64,000 bases of DNA from CAYNRE01 sp964399535 (GCA_964399535.1 CAYNRE010000005.1:620001-684000); one strand, 5' to 3'; numbered from the stretch's first letter, positions 26,449 to 36,378 are shown. Made by a program: numbers and translations. The notes: generated from the sequence alone by a model not told the origin.

Positions 26449-27600
26449 ATGCGAGATTTCATCCGAGCCTGCTGCGCTAGCCTGACACTTGGGATTGCGC
26501 TGTCCGCCCCCTCGGTGGCCGGGCCGTTCGTGTTGCTGGGCAACCTGACCGAGTCTCCGGTGCGGTTTCAATTGCGCGCCCCAGGGAAAGAGCCGGTTCC
26601 CGAGTCGCTCGCCCCCGGCGCGGTGATGCGGTACGACGCCACGCCCGGACTTGCGGCCGTTTACGCCGTGCGCCGCGCGGCCCGCAGCCTGACGCTGGAA
26701 CCCGAGCGGGCCTATCTCTTCCTGCCCGTGGCCGAAACCTATGATTTGCAGCCGCTGGTGCTGCCGGCGCAAGCGGGGCTGGCGGCTGCCTGGCGGCCAT
26801 CGTCGGCCGCGGCCAGCGCCGGCGACTCGGGGCCAACGCGGCCAGGCATCGTTCCCGTCAAATTGTTTGTCGACGACGAAGAGGCTGCCCGCCCCGAGCT
26901 TTGGCAGGCCCGACTGAAGAAGCGGCTCGACGCGGCTAACCGAATCATCGAGCGGCACTGTGCGATGCGGTTTGAGCCAGTGGCCTATGGCACCTGGGAT
27001 TCGGACGACGCGACGAGCGACTTCAATCAATCGCTTTTCGAGTTCGTGCGCGAGGCGGGTCCGGGCGAGGCCGCCCTGGCGATCGGGTTTTCGAGCCAGT
27101 ACCGGTTTCGCGTGGGAACGGTCAAGCTCGGCGGAATACCGGCCCCCTTCTATCCGCACCTGCTCATTCGCGAATGGCCGCAAAAGCAGTCCGAGGTCGA
27201 ACGGCTCGAAGTGCTGGTCCATGAGTTGGGGCACTATTTGGGGGCTGCCCATAGCCCTTCCACGTTGGCCGTCATGCGGCCCCTGCTGGGCGACAAGCAG
27301 GCCAACGCCAAGGCGTTTCACATCGGCTACGACCCCCTGAACGCCCTGGCCATGAACGTCGTGGCCGAAGAATACCGCCAGCGGCCCGTGCGGCACCTGC
27401 GGCAATTAAGCTTTCGCAGCAAGGCCCGCTTGGCCTGTATCTACCTGGCGCTGGCCGAAGCCCTACCCGAGGATCCGGCCGCCTTATACTTTTTGCAGGT
27501 CATGGGCATTCCCACCCAGCGGATCGAGACTCGCCTGGCCGAACAGCGCGGCCGAGCCACCACGGCCGGGCAGCGCCCCGGATCGGGCGAGGCCCCCTGA
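26449..27600 (+). CDS. Secreted zinc metalloprotease with metzincin-type motif
   Basis: The roughly 383-residue product has a signal peptide (MRDFIRACCASLTLGIALSA). It contains HELGHYLGAAH, the HExxHxxGxxH zinc-binding motif (three His ligands and catalytic Glu), followed by TLAVMRP, which could be the Met-turn of metzincins. The region before the motif (about residues 130-250) is the expected place for the first half of a protease domain. The C-terminal 100 residues are helical. I start it at ATG 26449, with AGGG upstream. It converges with nagA, whose stop lies 45 bases away. Its substrate is unknown, and no propeptide or cysteine switch could be identified. Confidence 0.78.
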   Translation: MRDFIRACCASLTLGIALSAPSVAGPFVLLGNLTESPVRFQLRAPGKEPVPESLAPGAVMRYDATPGLAAVYAVRRAARSLTLEPERAYLFLPVAETYDLQPLVLPAQAGLAAAWRPSSAAASAGDSGPTRPGIVPVKLFVDDEEAARPELWQARLKKRLDAANRIIERHCAMRFEPVAYGTWDSDDATSDFNQSLFEFVREAGPGEAALAIGFSSQYRFRVGTVKLGGIPAPFYPHLLIREWPQKQSEVERLEVLVHELGHYLGAAHSPSTLAVMRPLLGDKQANAKAFHIGYDPLNALAMNVVAEEYRQRPVRHLRQLSFRSKARLACIYLALAEALPEDPAALYFLQVMGIPTQRIETRLAEQRGRATTAGQRPGSGEAP

Positions 27601-27644
27601 CCGGCGGACCCGGAAGTCGGGGCGGCTCAATTCGCGGGGCGAAG

Positions 27645-28853
27645 TCAGGCAGCGATCGCCGGGGCCTGATACACCACCTGGCCGCCGACCATAGTGGCGC
27701 GAATGTCCATCCCGGTAAGCTGCCCGGTAACGGGATCCCGCTTCCAGGTGAAGAGCACCAGGTCGGCCGGCGACCCGGGCTCCAGGCGCACGGCGGGCAG
27801 CCCCAAGAGCCGGGCCGGCTGCAGGCTTGCCAACTCCAAGGCTTGTGCCGGGGCGAGCCCCGCCATGCGTACCAGGTTCGCCACGCCGACGCCGATGGGA
27901 AGCGAGGCGCCGGCCAGAAGCTGATCTTGGCCGGCGACCACCAACCGGCCATCGGGCAGAATCTCTAGTTCGCAGCCGCTCGAGGTGTATTTTCCCGGTG
28001 GCAGGCCCGCCAGCCCCGATACGTCGCTGACCACTAGGCAGCGCTCGGGCCCCTTGGCTCGCAGGAAGGTCTTCACAACCTCGCCGGGCAGGTGGTGGCC
28101 GTCGACAATCAGGCTGGCCCAAAGCCGATCTTCCGCCAGTTGGTCCCAAAGATAATTGGGATGCCGGCGCAATTGCCGGTGGGCTCCGTTGCCCAAGTGG
28201 GTGCTGAGCCGCGCCCCCGCGTCGACCGCTCGGCGAATCTGGTCTCCGCTGGCCGACAGGTGGCCCAGTGCCACCACCACACCGGCCGCGGTGGCCCGGG
28301 CGATGAAATCGGGGGCCTGAGCGTACTGCGGCGACAAGGTGGTCAGACAAATCCGCCCCCCGGCGCGGTCCTGCAGGCGGCGGAACTCGTCCCAATCGGG
28401 CGGCCGACAGTGCTCGGCCGGATGGGCTCCGCGAGGCCCCTCCTCGGCCGTAATGTAGGGTCCCTCGACATGAATTCCGGCCACGCTGCGGTCGATCTCG
28501 GGCCAGCGGCGACAGGCCTCGTCGATCGCGGCCACGCCGTGGGCCAGCACCTCGAAGCTTTGCGTGGTCAACGTCGGGCAAAGCTGCGACACGCCAAACG
28601 ACCAGTGTTTCCGCACGATCGCGGCGACCGCCTCGGGGGTCAGGTCTTGAGAACTAAATTCTTGGCCGCCGTAGCCGTTGACCTGAATGTCGATCAGGCC
28701 CGGAGCCACCCAAAGCAAGTCACCTTGGTCTGGGCTTGCTGGACGAGTCGCGCCAGCAGGGTCGGCCGCGCCGGAGACCGCGGCAATTCGGCCGTGGGCC
28801 AGCCGAAGCTCGACCTGTTGCTGGGTATCGTAGCGGCGGCAGGCTCGCAGCAT
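27645..28853 (-). CDS. nagA: N-acetylglucosamine-6-phosphate deacetylase
   Basis: This 402-residue amidohydrolase removes the acetyl group from GlcNAc-6-P in amino-sugar breakdown and cell-wall recycling. Features in order: PGLIDIQVNGYGG; HVEGPY with metal ligand E130; RGAHPAEH; GHLSAS with H198; THLGNG with H219; DGHH; and LVVSDVSGL with the catalytic Asp near 277. This set is complete for NagA. The start at 28853 has no strong ribosome site. A distant, divergent NagB-like gene is at 52493-53428; the two are not clustered. Confidence 0.9.
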   Translation of the reverse strand: MLRACRRYDTQQQVELRLAHGRIAAVSGAADPAGATRPASPDQGDLLWVAPGLIDIQVNGYGGQEFSSQDLTPEAVAAIVRKHWSFGVSQLCPTLTTQSFEVLAHGVAAIDEACRRWPEIDRSVAGIHVEGPYITAEEGPRGAHPAEHCRPPDWDEFRRLQDRAGGRICLTTLSPQYAQAPDFIARATAAGVVVALGHLSASGDQIRRAVDAGARLSTHLGNGAHRQLRRHPNYLWDQLAEDRLWASLIVDGHHLPGEVVKTFLRAKGPERCLVVSDVSGLAGLPPGKYTSSGCELEILPDGRLVVAGQDQLLAGASLPIGVGVANLVRMAGLAPAQALELASLQPARLLGLPAVRLEPGSPADLVLFTWKRDPVTGQLTGMDIRATMVGGQVVYQAPAIAA

Positions 28854-29407
28854 GGGCTAGTCTCTAGGCTTGGTTCGAACTACCGCTGGTGGCCAGCCGG
28901 CGCGCCCGGCGCAGGTGGCTCGCCGCCGTGCCCTCGCAGGTTGCTCGCCACCCTTGAGCAGTGCGCCCGCGAAGCAACTTTGCTGAAGCTAACGGCTGAA
29001 GTTCACGGGATTGTGACAACTCTCGCAAAGTAGGCGAGTATAAAGACGAAGTAAAAGGTAGTCGCGATGGGCATCGGCGCCGTCGAATTCGGCCGAGCTT
29101 GAACCAAGGGCTGGCCCGGCCTAGAATGGTTAGTGAGCTAACGTCGAAACCCCTTTGCCGAGGGAAAACGATTCTAGCCACTGCGCCTAGCTTGCCTGGA
29201 ACAGCCCTGCCCAGACGTTTTCTGTGACCCCCCCATCAGCCAGGCGCAGACGGGGAGGGTGCTTCCGACGGTTTGAGCCCCAGCGAGTGTGACCAAGCGG
29301 ACCCAGTGCTCTGAGCCCCCAGGCCGAGTGGTAACCCACAGCCGGATCGCCCCCCCACCCAGTCACCCGACTCCACGACCCACTCGCCGTGCGGCACTAG
29401 GAGCACC
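28854..29407. other. Divergent intergenic region between nagA and the efflux operon
   Basis: No gene is convincing here. A TATAAA at 29039-29044 could be a -10 element for the efflux genes, but the only -35-like sequence is at poor spacing. A short hairpin (ACTC(t)CGC, 7-base loop, GCGAGT) spans about 29017-29041. I cannot assign it a function. Confidence 0.35.
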
Positions 29408-30622
29408 ATGAGCGCGGACCGCAAGAACTTTGTCGCCCTGATCGTTTTGACGGCCGGCGCGGTGCTGCTCATGGTCACCATTGGCGCGGGCACGGGGGGC
29501 CTGGGCATTCTCGACGATGGCGGCCTGGACCCCGGCAAGCGAGCCGACAAGGGGGGCGCGCCACTGCCCAAGTCGCCGGTCGTGGTCTACGACGCCGTAC
29601 CGGAAGAGATCGAGATTATCGACACGTTTGCCGGCATGGTGAAACCGTTCGAGCGTTACACGTTGGCCTTTGAGATCGGCGGCGAGATCGCCGAGCTAGG
29701 TCGCAACGCCACGGGCGAACCGGTCGACGTGGGGAATCTGGTGCGGCAGGGCGACCTTTTGGCCCGGCTCGACGAACGGCTGCTTCAGGCTCAGCTCAAG
29801 GAGGCCAAGGCCCGGCTCGAACAGGCTCAATCGGAGATGCGGCGTTCGGAGGAACTGAAGGAACGGGGCGACCGAACGATTACCGAACAGGCCTATCTCG
29901 ACTCGGTCACCAAGCTGCGGCTGGCCGAAACGGGCATGGAGATGGCCGAAACCCGGCTGGAACACGCCGAACTGCGGGCGCCGGCCACCGGCAAGATATC
30001 GATGCGCCGCTGCAACGTGGGCGAAGCGATCAATCCGCAGCAACAGGTCTTCGAGCTGGTCGAGGTCGACCGAGTGCTGCTGGTGCTGGGCGTGCCGGAG
30101 TCCCGGATTTCCGAGATTCGAACCGGGCAGTCCGTGCATGTCGAATTGATCGGGCGCGATCGCTTCGGCGAGCGATTGCCGGTATTGGATGGCAAGGTGC
30201 ACGAGGTGAGCCCCACCGCCGATGACCGAACCGGTCTCTTCGCCGTCGAGGTGCTGGTGCAGAACCAGGACGACCGCCTCCCGCCGGGCAAAGTGGCTCG
30301 CGGACGCGTGGTGGTCGATACGCTGCGGGGCTACCGGCTGCCGGTGACCAGCGCCGTGTTCCGCGACGGCAAGACCATCTTGTTCACCGTGAACGAGGCG
30401 GGGCAAGCCGAATCGCTCGAGCTATTGCGGTGGGTGGAGCAAGGGCCGGAAGTGATTTTACCGATCGATGCGCTGCCCGACGACCGCCGCCGCGTGGTGG
30501 TGCGGGGACAGCACCGGCTGACCGATGGCCGCGAAGTGGAAATGGCCGGTCCCGCGCCGGGAATCGCCCCGGGAAGCGAATCGGCTCAGCCGACTCCGGT
30601 GGTCTCGGTGCAATCCAACTAG
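29408..30622 (+). CDS. RND efflux pump periplasmic adaptor (membrane fusion protein)
   Basis: The 404-residue adaptor links an inner-membrane RND pump to an outer-membrane channel. An N-terminal anchor helix (VALIVLTAGAVLLMVTIGAG) is followed by lipoyl-like and beta-barrel parts (IDTFAGMVKPFERYTLAFEI, RQGDLLARLDERLLQAQLKE) with a coiled-coil hairpin between (EAKARLEQAQSEMRRSEELK). No lipobox is seen, so it is a helix-anchored type. AGGAG precedes the ATG. The RND pump gene follows after 54 bases and belongs to the same operon. No outer-membrane channel gene is present in the window. Confidence 0.92.
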   Translation: MSADRKNFVALIVLTAGAVLLMVTIGAGTGGLGILDDGGLDPGKRADKGGAPLPKSPVVVYDAVPEEIEIIDTFAGMVKPFERYTLAFEIGGEIAELGRNATGEPVDVGNLVRQGDLLARLDERLLQAQLKEAKARLEQAQSEMRRSEELKERGDRTITEQAYLDSVTKLRLAETGMEMAETRLEHAELRAPATGKISMRRCNVGEAINPQQQVFELVEVDRVLLVLGVPESRISEIRTGQSVHVELIGRDRFGERLPVLDGKVHEVSPTADDRTGLFAVEVLVQNQDDRLPPGKVARGRVVVDTLRGYRLPVTSAVFRDGKTILFTVNEAGQAESLELLRWVEQGPEVILPIDALPDDRRRVVVRGQHRLTDGREVEMAGPAPGIAPGSESAQPTPVVSVQSN

Positions 30623-30676
30623 GCGAGCCAGACGGGGGCCCTCGCGGTAGCGCCCTCGCAAGCAAGAGACCCGTCG

Positions 30677-33600
30677 ATGAAGCTGAGTGACGACGCTGTC
30701 GATCGTCCCCGCGTGGTGCTGATTCTCACCGCGCTCACGTTGGTGCTGGCCTTCATGGCGGCCAAGTACATCTCGGTGCAGCGCACCCCCGCGATCCATA
30801 CGGCCATTGTAATGGTGGCGGTGCCCTACCCTGGCTCGGAGCCGACCGAGGTCGAAGAGCGCATCACCCGCAAGATCGAAGAAGCGCTGCAACAGCTTAA
30901 TAAGGTCGACTTCATCGTTTCGACCAGCATGCGCGGGTCGAGCGTGACCCAGGTAGTGTTCCTCGACGGCGTCGATAAGAAAGAGGCCCGCAACGACGTC
31001 GAACACCTGGTGAACCAGGTACGGCGCTTGCTGCCGGCCGGGCGCGAGGTGCAGCCGGTCATCAACGAGATCGACTTCGAAAGCTCGCCGATCATGCTGG
31101 TGACCATGACGGCCCCGGCCGGCTTCGACGAACGGGCCCTCAAGCAGATCGCCGAGGACGTTCAGGACGACCTGGAAACGATCGAGGGGGTTGCCAACAC
31201 CCAGCTCTTCGGCGGCCGCGAACGGGAGATTCACGTCAATGTGAACCCCGATTTGCTCATTCAATACGGCCTGTCGATCGGCGACGTGCGCAACACGCTG
31301 GCCGGTTTTCACGCCGAGATGCCCGGTGGCACGCTCAATTCCGCGGAGTTCGACCCCCAAGTTCGCAGCGAAACCAAGTTTCGTGGGGTCGACGATATTC
31401 GCGACGCGGTCATCACCGAGCGCGAAGGGCGGCTGGTCAAAATTTCGGACGTGGCCGAGGTCCAAGACTCGTTCCGCCGGCTGATGAACTACGCCCAACT
31501 CGACGGCCGGACCAGCGCCACGATCATCGTGAACAAAGAGGCCGACATCAACGCCCTGGCCACGGCCCGGCTGATTAAACAGCGCGTGTCGCAAATCCAG
31601 GAGGAATACCCTCACCTTCGCTTCTCGTACACCCGCGACACCTCGCGCGAGATCGCCATGATGTTCGAGAACCTGGGTTCCGACGGGCTCTTCGGCGGGC
31701 TGGTGGTGTTTGTCATTCTGGCCTGGGCCATGGGGCTGAAGATTTCGATCCTGGTCACCATGGCCATCCCGTTTAGCATGTGCGTCACGCTGGTCTTCAT
31801 GTACCTGAGCGACTACGCCATTTCCAACATGGCGATCTTCAGCTACATCGTGGCGGGCGGAATGGTGATCGACGGGGCCATCATCGTGGCCGACGCGATC
31901 TATCGCCACCTGGAACTGGGGTACGATTCGCGAACCGCGGCCAAGCTGGGGGTGCGCGAGGTGGCGCTGCCGGTCTTCGCCGCCGACGTGGTGACCGTGG
32001 CCGCTTTCGCCCCCATGATGCTCTGCAGCGGCATCATGGGCGATTTCATGGGCGTGATGCCGGTGGTAGTCTGCCTGGCCCTCTGCGGGTCGCTGATTGT
32101 CGACCACTTTCTGATGCCGGTGCTGGCGGCGCTCTGGTTCCGCAATTTCAAACCCAAGCACGGCCGCACCGAAGATACCCAGCACCTGCAGGTGGTGATT
32201 CCCAGCGAGGGAATGTGGGCCCCCTTCTATCAGGGCTACGTGGCCGTGCTCAAGTGGAGCCTGCACAACCGCACCGTGGTCATGCTCACCTGCGGCGTGG
32301 CGGTGACTTGGGCTTTCCTGATGCTCTACTTCGGCTTTATCGGCTTCACCTTCTTTCCCGGCAGCGACCGCGGCCAGTTCGAGGTGGGCTTCGAAATGCC
32401 GCTGGGGTACTCGATCGAGCAAACCGCCCAGGCGGCCGAGGTCATTCACAAGCCGCTCGACGAATTGCTTAAAACCGGCGAATTGGTCCACTACGTCACG
32501 GCCGTGGGTTCCTCCTCGGGCTTGGCCTCGCGGCTCGAGGGAGACCCCGCGATGGGGCCCGAGTTCGGCAAGGTGATGGTCGAGCTGGTTCCGCCGAATC
32601 AGCGCAAACGCCACGAATCGGAAATCATCGACTGGGTGCGCAACCAGATAAAACCCATTCCGGGCATGCAGTTTCGCATCGACCAGGTGGAAGAAGGCCC
32701 CCCGGGCGGCAGCGATGTGGCCGTGCGGCTAACGGGCAAAAACCTGGATCAGTTGGGCGAACTTGCCCGCCGCATGGTGGAAGTGTTACGCACCATGCCG
32801 GGCACGGTCGACGTGCGGAGCGACTACCGGCCCGATTGCCCCGAGATCATCATCGAGCCCCGGCCCGAAGTGGTCGGCCTGTTCGGCATGACGGAAGCCG
32901 ACGTGGCCCGGGCGGTGCAAACCTCGATTCTGGGCGATACCACGATCGAGTTGGCCCTGGACGACGAAGACGTAACGCTGCGTCTGCAATCGAGCCCCGA
33001 ATTTCAGCGCTACCCCGACGATACGGCCCGGTTGATGATTCGCAGCCCCGGCGGCCGGCTGGCCACGGTCGATGAGCTGGCCGACGTGCGCCGCTCGAAC
33101 GGCCTGTTCAGCGTCAACCGCCGCGATCACCGCCGGGCGGTAACCGTTATGTGCAACGTGCGCAAAGACCTGGGGGTGATTCCCGACCACATCTTCGATC
33201 AGCTTCGCCGGCAGGTGCTGCCCGACCTGGGACTGAACTCCGTTTCCAGCAACCGGATGACGTTTCTGGGTAAACCCACTTCGCTGGCCGAAGGGGTACA
33301 GGCGAAATTCACCGGTGAAAACGAAGAGCGTGACAAGGGATTCAAAGAACTGCTGCAGTCGATGTTGCTCGGCGTGGTTTTAATTCTTGGGATTCTGGTC
33401 GTGCAGTTCAACAGCTTCCGCCAGGCCCTGGCCGTCATGTCGACGGTGCCACTCAGCTTTGTCGGCGTGGTGCTCGGCATGTGGCTCTGCAACTTCGATT
33501 TCAGCCTGGCCGCGTTCATCGGCCTGGTGAGTCTGACCGGGGTGGTGGTCAACGACGCGATCGTATTGGTCGACTTTGTCAACGAGGGGCGCCGCCGCGG

Positions 33601-33895
33601 CCTGTCGCTGGAAGACGCCCTCGTGGAAGGGGGCGTTAAGCGGGCCCGGGCCGTACTGCTGACCATGCTGACCTCGGTGGGGGGCATGTTGCCCACGTTC
33701 CTCAACATGTCCGGCGGGGGCGAATTCTGGCAGCCGCTGTGCGGGGCGATCATCTTCGGGCTTTCGGTTTCCGCCTTCCTGACGCTGATCGTGATTCCGG
33801 TCAGCTACCATCTGGCCTACGGCCGCCAGGAAAAACACCGCCTGGCCCTGTTGGCGGCCGGCAACGAGGGCGCACAGGTCGTGTTGCCCAGCTAA
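30677..33895 (+). CDS. RND-family efflux pump (AcrB/HAE1-like) inner-membrane permease
   Basis: The 1072-residue, twelve-helix permease is driven by the proton gradient. It has the two-repeat RND layout: an N-terminal helix (VLILTALTLVLAFMAAKYIS), a first porter region, TM2-6, a second periplasmic region, then TM8-12. In the helix that carries D407/D408 in AcrB the sequence is GGMVIDGAIIVADAI, so one Asp is kept and the other is Gly. In the helix that carries K940 in AcrB it reads TGVVVNDAIVLVDF, with no Lys. These differences point to a non-AcrB subgroup, so the substrate cannot be inferred. It is the second gene of the adaptor/pump operon. Confidence 0.92.
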   Translation: MKLSDDAVDRPRVVLILTALTLVLAFMAAKYISVQRTPAIHTAIVMVAVPYPGSEPTEVEERITRKIEEALQQLNKVDFIVSTSMRGSSVTQVVFLDGVDKKEARNDVEHLVNQVRRLLPAGREVQPVINEIDFESSPIMLVTMTAPAGFDERALKQIAEDVQDDLETIEGVANTQLFGGREREIHVNVNPDLLIQYGLSIGDVRNTLAGFHAEMPGGTLNSAEFDPQVRSETKFRGVDDIRDAVITEREGRLVKISDVAEVQDSFRRLMNYAQLDGRTSATIIVNKEADINALATARLIKQRVSQIQEEYPHLRFSYTRDTSREIAMMFENLGSDGLFGGLVVFVILAWAMGLKISILVTMAIPFSMCVTLVFMYLSDYAISNMAIFSYIVAGGMVIDGAIIVADAIYRHLELGYDSRTAAKLGVREVALPVFAADVVTVAAFAPMMLCSGIMGDFMGVMPVVVCLALCGSLIVDHFLMPVLAALWFRNFKPKHGRTEDTQHLQVVIPSEGMWAPFYQGYVAVLKWSLHNRTVVMLTCGVAVTWAFLMLYFGFIGFTFFPGSDRGQFEVGFEMPLGYSIEQTAQAAEVIHKPLDELLKTGELVHYVTAVGSSSGLASRLEGDPAMGPEFGKVMVELVPPNQRKRHESEIIDWVRNQIKPIPGMQFRIDQVEEGPPGGSDVAVRLTGKNLDQLGELARRMVEVLRTMPGTVDVRSDYRPDCPEIIIEPRPEVVGLFGMTEADVARAVQTSILGDTTIELALDDEDVTLRLQSSPEFQRYPDDTARLMIRSPGGRLATVDELADVRRSNGLFSVNRRDHRRAVTVMCNVRKDLGVIPDHIFDQLRRQVLPDLGLNSVSSNRMTFLGKPTSLAEGVQAKFTGENEERDKGFKELLQSMLLGVVLILGILVVQFNSFRQALAVMSTVPLSFVGVVLGMWLCNFDFSLAAFIGLVSLTGVVVNDAIVLVDFVNEGRRRGLSLEDALVEGGVKRARAVLLTMLTSVGGMLPTFLNMSGGGEFWQPLCGAIIFGLSVSAFLTLIVIPVSYHLAYGRQEKHRLALLAAGNEGAQVVLPS

Positions 33896-34149
33896 TCCGT
33901 GCCCGCACGCAACGGTAACCCGGCCGTCCGAAGCCGCTGTTGGGGCCGAATTGCCGGTTGGCATCCGGCTTGTTTAGCCCCCCCAGGCTCTGGTAGACTT
34001 GCCTCTTGCGCCGCAGTCGGGGCGCGAGATGACCGAGGGATTATGGGCTGGAGGCTCTCGGTGGGGTGCGGACGGAGGTCGGCGCTAGCGGGCTTCGGGC
34101 GGCCTGGGAATCCAGCGGGAACCGTGTCGGATCGCAGTTGGAGCGTCTC

Positions 34150-34236
34150 GTGGGTGTAAAGAAAACTGGTAAGGGCCGTCGCAAACTTGGACGAAAAAAG
34201 CGTCGCATGCGAGCCCGGATTCGTCATCGCAAGTAA
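34150..34236 (+). CDS. Very small basic peptide (28 codons)
   Basis: A GTG start is preceded by GGAG six bases upstream and the frame runs to TAA at 34234-34236. The product is almost entirely Lys, Arg and Gly (GKGRRKLGRKKRRMRARIRH among its residues). This resembles tiny basic ribosome-associated proteins; the closest idea I have is the AURKAIP1/COX24 (mS38-like) family, but the match is not strong enough to name it. Coding is supported by the ribosome site, the stop and the regular basic pattern. It lies between the RND pump gene and the alpha/beta hydrolase. Confidence 0.55.
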   Translation: MGVKKTGKGRRKLGRKKRRMRARIRHRK

Positions 34237-34431
34237 ACCGCGGCCGGCTCGGCCGGAAGGCTGCCAGGCCGCACCTCTGTGTGACCCAACGGTGACCCCC
34301 CCCGGGCTTTTGGTGTACCTGCCCCCCCTAGGTTGGCCTGGTGCCGCGCGGCCAGCGCGCGGGGCGGTTCGATTCAGGCTTAGTGCCGGGTCGCGGCTGC
34401 GAGGGCGCCAGCCCGAGAGCGCGGGCCATTC

Positions 34432-35340
34432 ATGACCTCAGAAGCGGCCGGTCCCCGCAGAGCGCTGGATGAAGTGCTGCGGATCCTGCGCACGCGCCGT
34501 ATCTCGAAGCGGCCCACGCTGCTCGAGTGGCGGGAAGAATTCGCTCGCCTGGCTGCCTCTTGGCGCCTGCCGCCGGGTATCGGCACCCGAACCACTTTGG
34601 CCCACACGGTGCCGGCCGAGTGGATCGAGGCCCCCGAAAGCCGCCCCAGCCGCAACATTCTGTTCTTGCACGGCGGCGGTTACTGTTTCGGCTCGCCCGC
34701 CACGCATCGCGATCTGGCTGCCCGCCTGGCAAAGGCGGCGGGGGCCCGGGTGCTCTCGGTCGATTATCGGCTGGCGCCGGAACACCCCTACCCGGCCGCG
34801 ATCGACGACGCCCGGACCGCTTACGGTTGGCTCATCGACCAAGGGGTGGCGTCTCGCCAGATCGCCCTGGCCGGCGACTCGGCCGGAGGTGGGCTGGCGG
34901 CAGCGCTCTTGCTGCGACTGAAACACGAGGGGATGCCGCTGCCGGCGGCGGCCGCGCTGTTTTCCCCCTGGACCGACCTGACCGCCAGCGGCGATTCGGT
35001 AACGAGCAAGGCGGCTGTCGACCCGCTGTTGCACCCGCTGCTGCTGGAAATGGCAACCCGCGCCTATGTGCGCGATGCCGACCCGCGGCATCCCTGGATC
35101 AGCCCCCTGTTTGGCGACCTGGCAGGGCTGCCTCCACTGCTCATTCAGGTGGGCGGGCGCGAGATTTTGCTCGACGATGCTTGCCGGTTTTCCGAGCGAG
35201 CGCGGGCCGAAGGCGTGTCGGTCGAAATCGAAGTTTGGGACGAAATGGTTCACGCCTGGCATTTTTTCGCCAGCATGCTCCACGAGGGGCGCGAAGCGAT
35301 TCAGCAAGCCGGTGATTTCCTGGCCCTTCGCTGGCAATAA
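34432..35340 (+). CDS. Alpha/beta hydrolase (hormone-sensitive-lipase-like)
   Basis: This 302-residue esterase/lipase has the HSL-type oxyanion segment LFLHGGGYCFG (HGGG) and the nucleophile elbow LAGDSAGGG with catalytic Ser. The likely acid is the Asp in REILLDDACR, and the His is in MVHAWHFF. No signal peptide is visible, so it is cytoplasmic. Substrate unknown; acyl esters are typical. The following SDR gene is 271 bases away, and a GCCCGGGG/GGC hairpin near 35349-35362 with few T's might terminate transcription. Confidence 0.9.
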   Translation: MTSEAAGPRRALDEVLRILRTRRISKRPTLLEWREEFARLAASWRLPPGIGTRTTLAHTVPAEWIEAPESRPSRNILFLHGGGYCFGSPATHRDLAARLAKAAGARVLSVDYRLAPEHPYPAAIDDARTAYGWLIDQGVASRQIALAGDSAGGGLAAALLLRLKHEGMPLPAAAALFSPWTDLTASGDSVTSKAAVDPLLHPLLLEMATRAYVRDADPRHPWISPLFGDLAGLPPLLIQVGGREILLDDACRFSERARAEGVSVEIEVWDEMVHAWHFFASMLHEGREAIQQAGDFLALRWQ

Positions 35341-35610
35341 CCTGAAAGCGAGCCCGGGGGGCTTTCCTCGGGTCGCCCCGGCGCGCCCCTCCGGCAGCAA
35401 GCTCTGACCGGCGACGCCGTGCGACAGGCCGCCACGGCGGCGCGGGCCGCGCGTCCGGTTGAATAGTTCTTCGGCCTGCTATAGCTTGTGCCCGCGGAAC
35501 CAGGCCCGGCCCGAGCCGAGGCGCTGGAACACCCACCCGGCAGCGCCTTCGTGCGCGCCGCAGTGGGCAATACGAGCGAATCCTCATTTATTGGGCGGAG
35601 AACTACGGCG

Positions 35611-36378
35611 ATGAAGCTTGCCGATTCGGTAACCTTGGTGACGGGCAGTGGTTCGGGTTTGGGGGCCGCTTGTGTCGAGCGCCTGGCGGAAGCAGGGGGT
35701 CGGGCCGTCATCGCCGATGTCAACCTGGAAGCGGGTCAGCAGTTGGCCGCTCGGCTCGGAGACCGGGTCCGGGCCGTGGCTACCGACGTAACCAGCGAGG
35801 CAAGCGTTTCCGCGGCCATCGACTTGGCCCGTAGCACGTTTGGCAAACTCACCGGCGTGATCAACTGCGCCGGAATCGGTACGGCGATGCGGGTCGTGGG
35901 GCGCGACGGACCGCACGATTTGGCCGTGTTCAGCCGAGTGATTCAGGTCAACCTGATCGGTTCGTTCAATGTGATCCGCCTGGCCGCCGCGGTGATGATG
36001 AATCAAGAGCCCGACGCCGAAGGAGAGCGGGGCGTAATGGTAAACACCGCCTCGGTGGCGGCGTTCGACGGCCAGATCGGCCAGGCGGCCTACTCGGCCT
36101 CGAAGGGAGGCGTGGTCGGCATGACGCTTCCGATCGCCCGCGAACTGGCCAAGTTCGGCATCCGCGTGGTGACGATCGCCCCTGGGCTGTTCGACACGCC
36201 AATGATGGCGGCCTTGCCCGAAGAAGCCAAGAAATCGCTCGGCCAGCAGGTGCCGTTCCCATCCCGTTTGGGCCGGCCCGCCGAATACGCGGCCTTGGCG
36301 GCCCACATCTTCGAAAACAACATGCTCAACGGAGAAACCATCCGCCTGGACGGCGCCATTCGCATGGCGCCCAAGTAA
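35611..36378 (+). CDS. Short-chain dehydrogenase, 3-hydroxyacyl-CoA dehydrogenase type II (HSD10)-like
   Basis: The 255-residue SDR has TGSGSGLG (cofactor loop), INCAGIG, and an intact Ser/Tyr/Lys triad (NTASVAAF ... AAYSASK). It also has the near-C-terminal VPFPSRLGRPAEYA and the ending NGETIRLDGAIRMAPK, seen in HSD17B10-like hydroxyacyl-CoA dehydrogenases. It therefore probably acts on 3-hydroxyacyl-CoA, or another secondary alcohol. The start is ATG 35611 with GGCGGAG upstream; an upstream in-frame ATG at 35488 precedes only low-complexity sequence. Confidence 0.85.
   Translation: MKLADSVTLVTGSGSGLGAACVERLAEAGGRAVIADVNLEAGQQLAARLGDRVRAVATDVTSEASVSAAIDLARSTFGKLTGVINCAGIGTAMRVVGRDGPHDLAVFSRVIQVNLIGSFNVIRLAAAVMMNQEPDAEGERGVMVNTASVAAFDGQIGQAAYSASKGGVVGMTLPIARELAKFGIRVVTIAPGLFDTPMMAALPEEAKKSLGQQVPFPSRLGRPAEYAALAAHIFENNMLNGETIRLDGAIRMAPK

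Noticed and set aside
29017..29041. Short hairpin as a riboswitch or attenuator
   Set aside because: Stem is short with a bulge, and no conserved aptamer core is visible.
30458..32614. A 718-codon open frame on the minus strand, His-rich
   Set aside because: Antisense to the RND adaptor and pump; composition reflects reversed codons rather than a gene.
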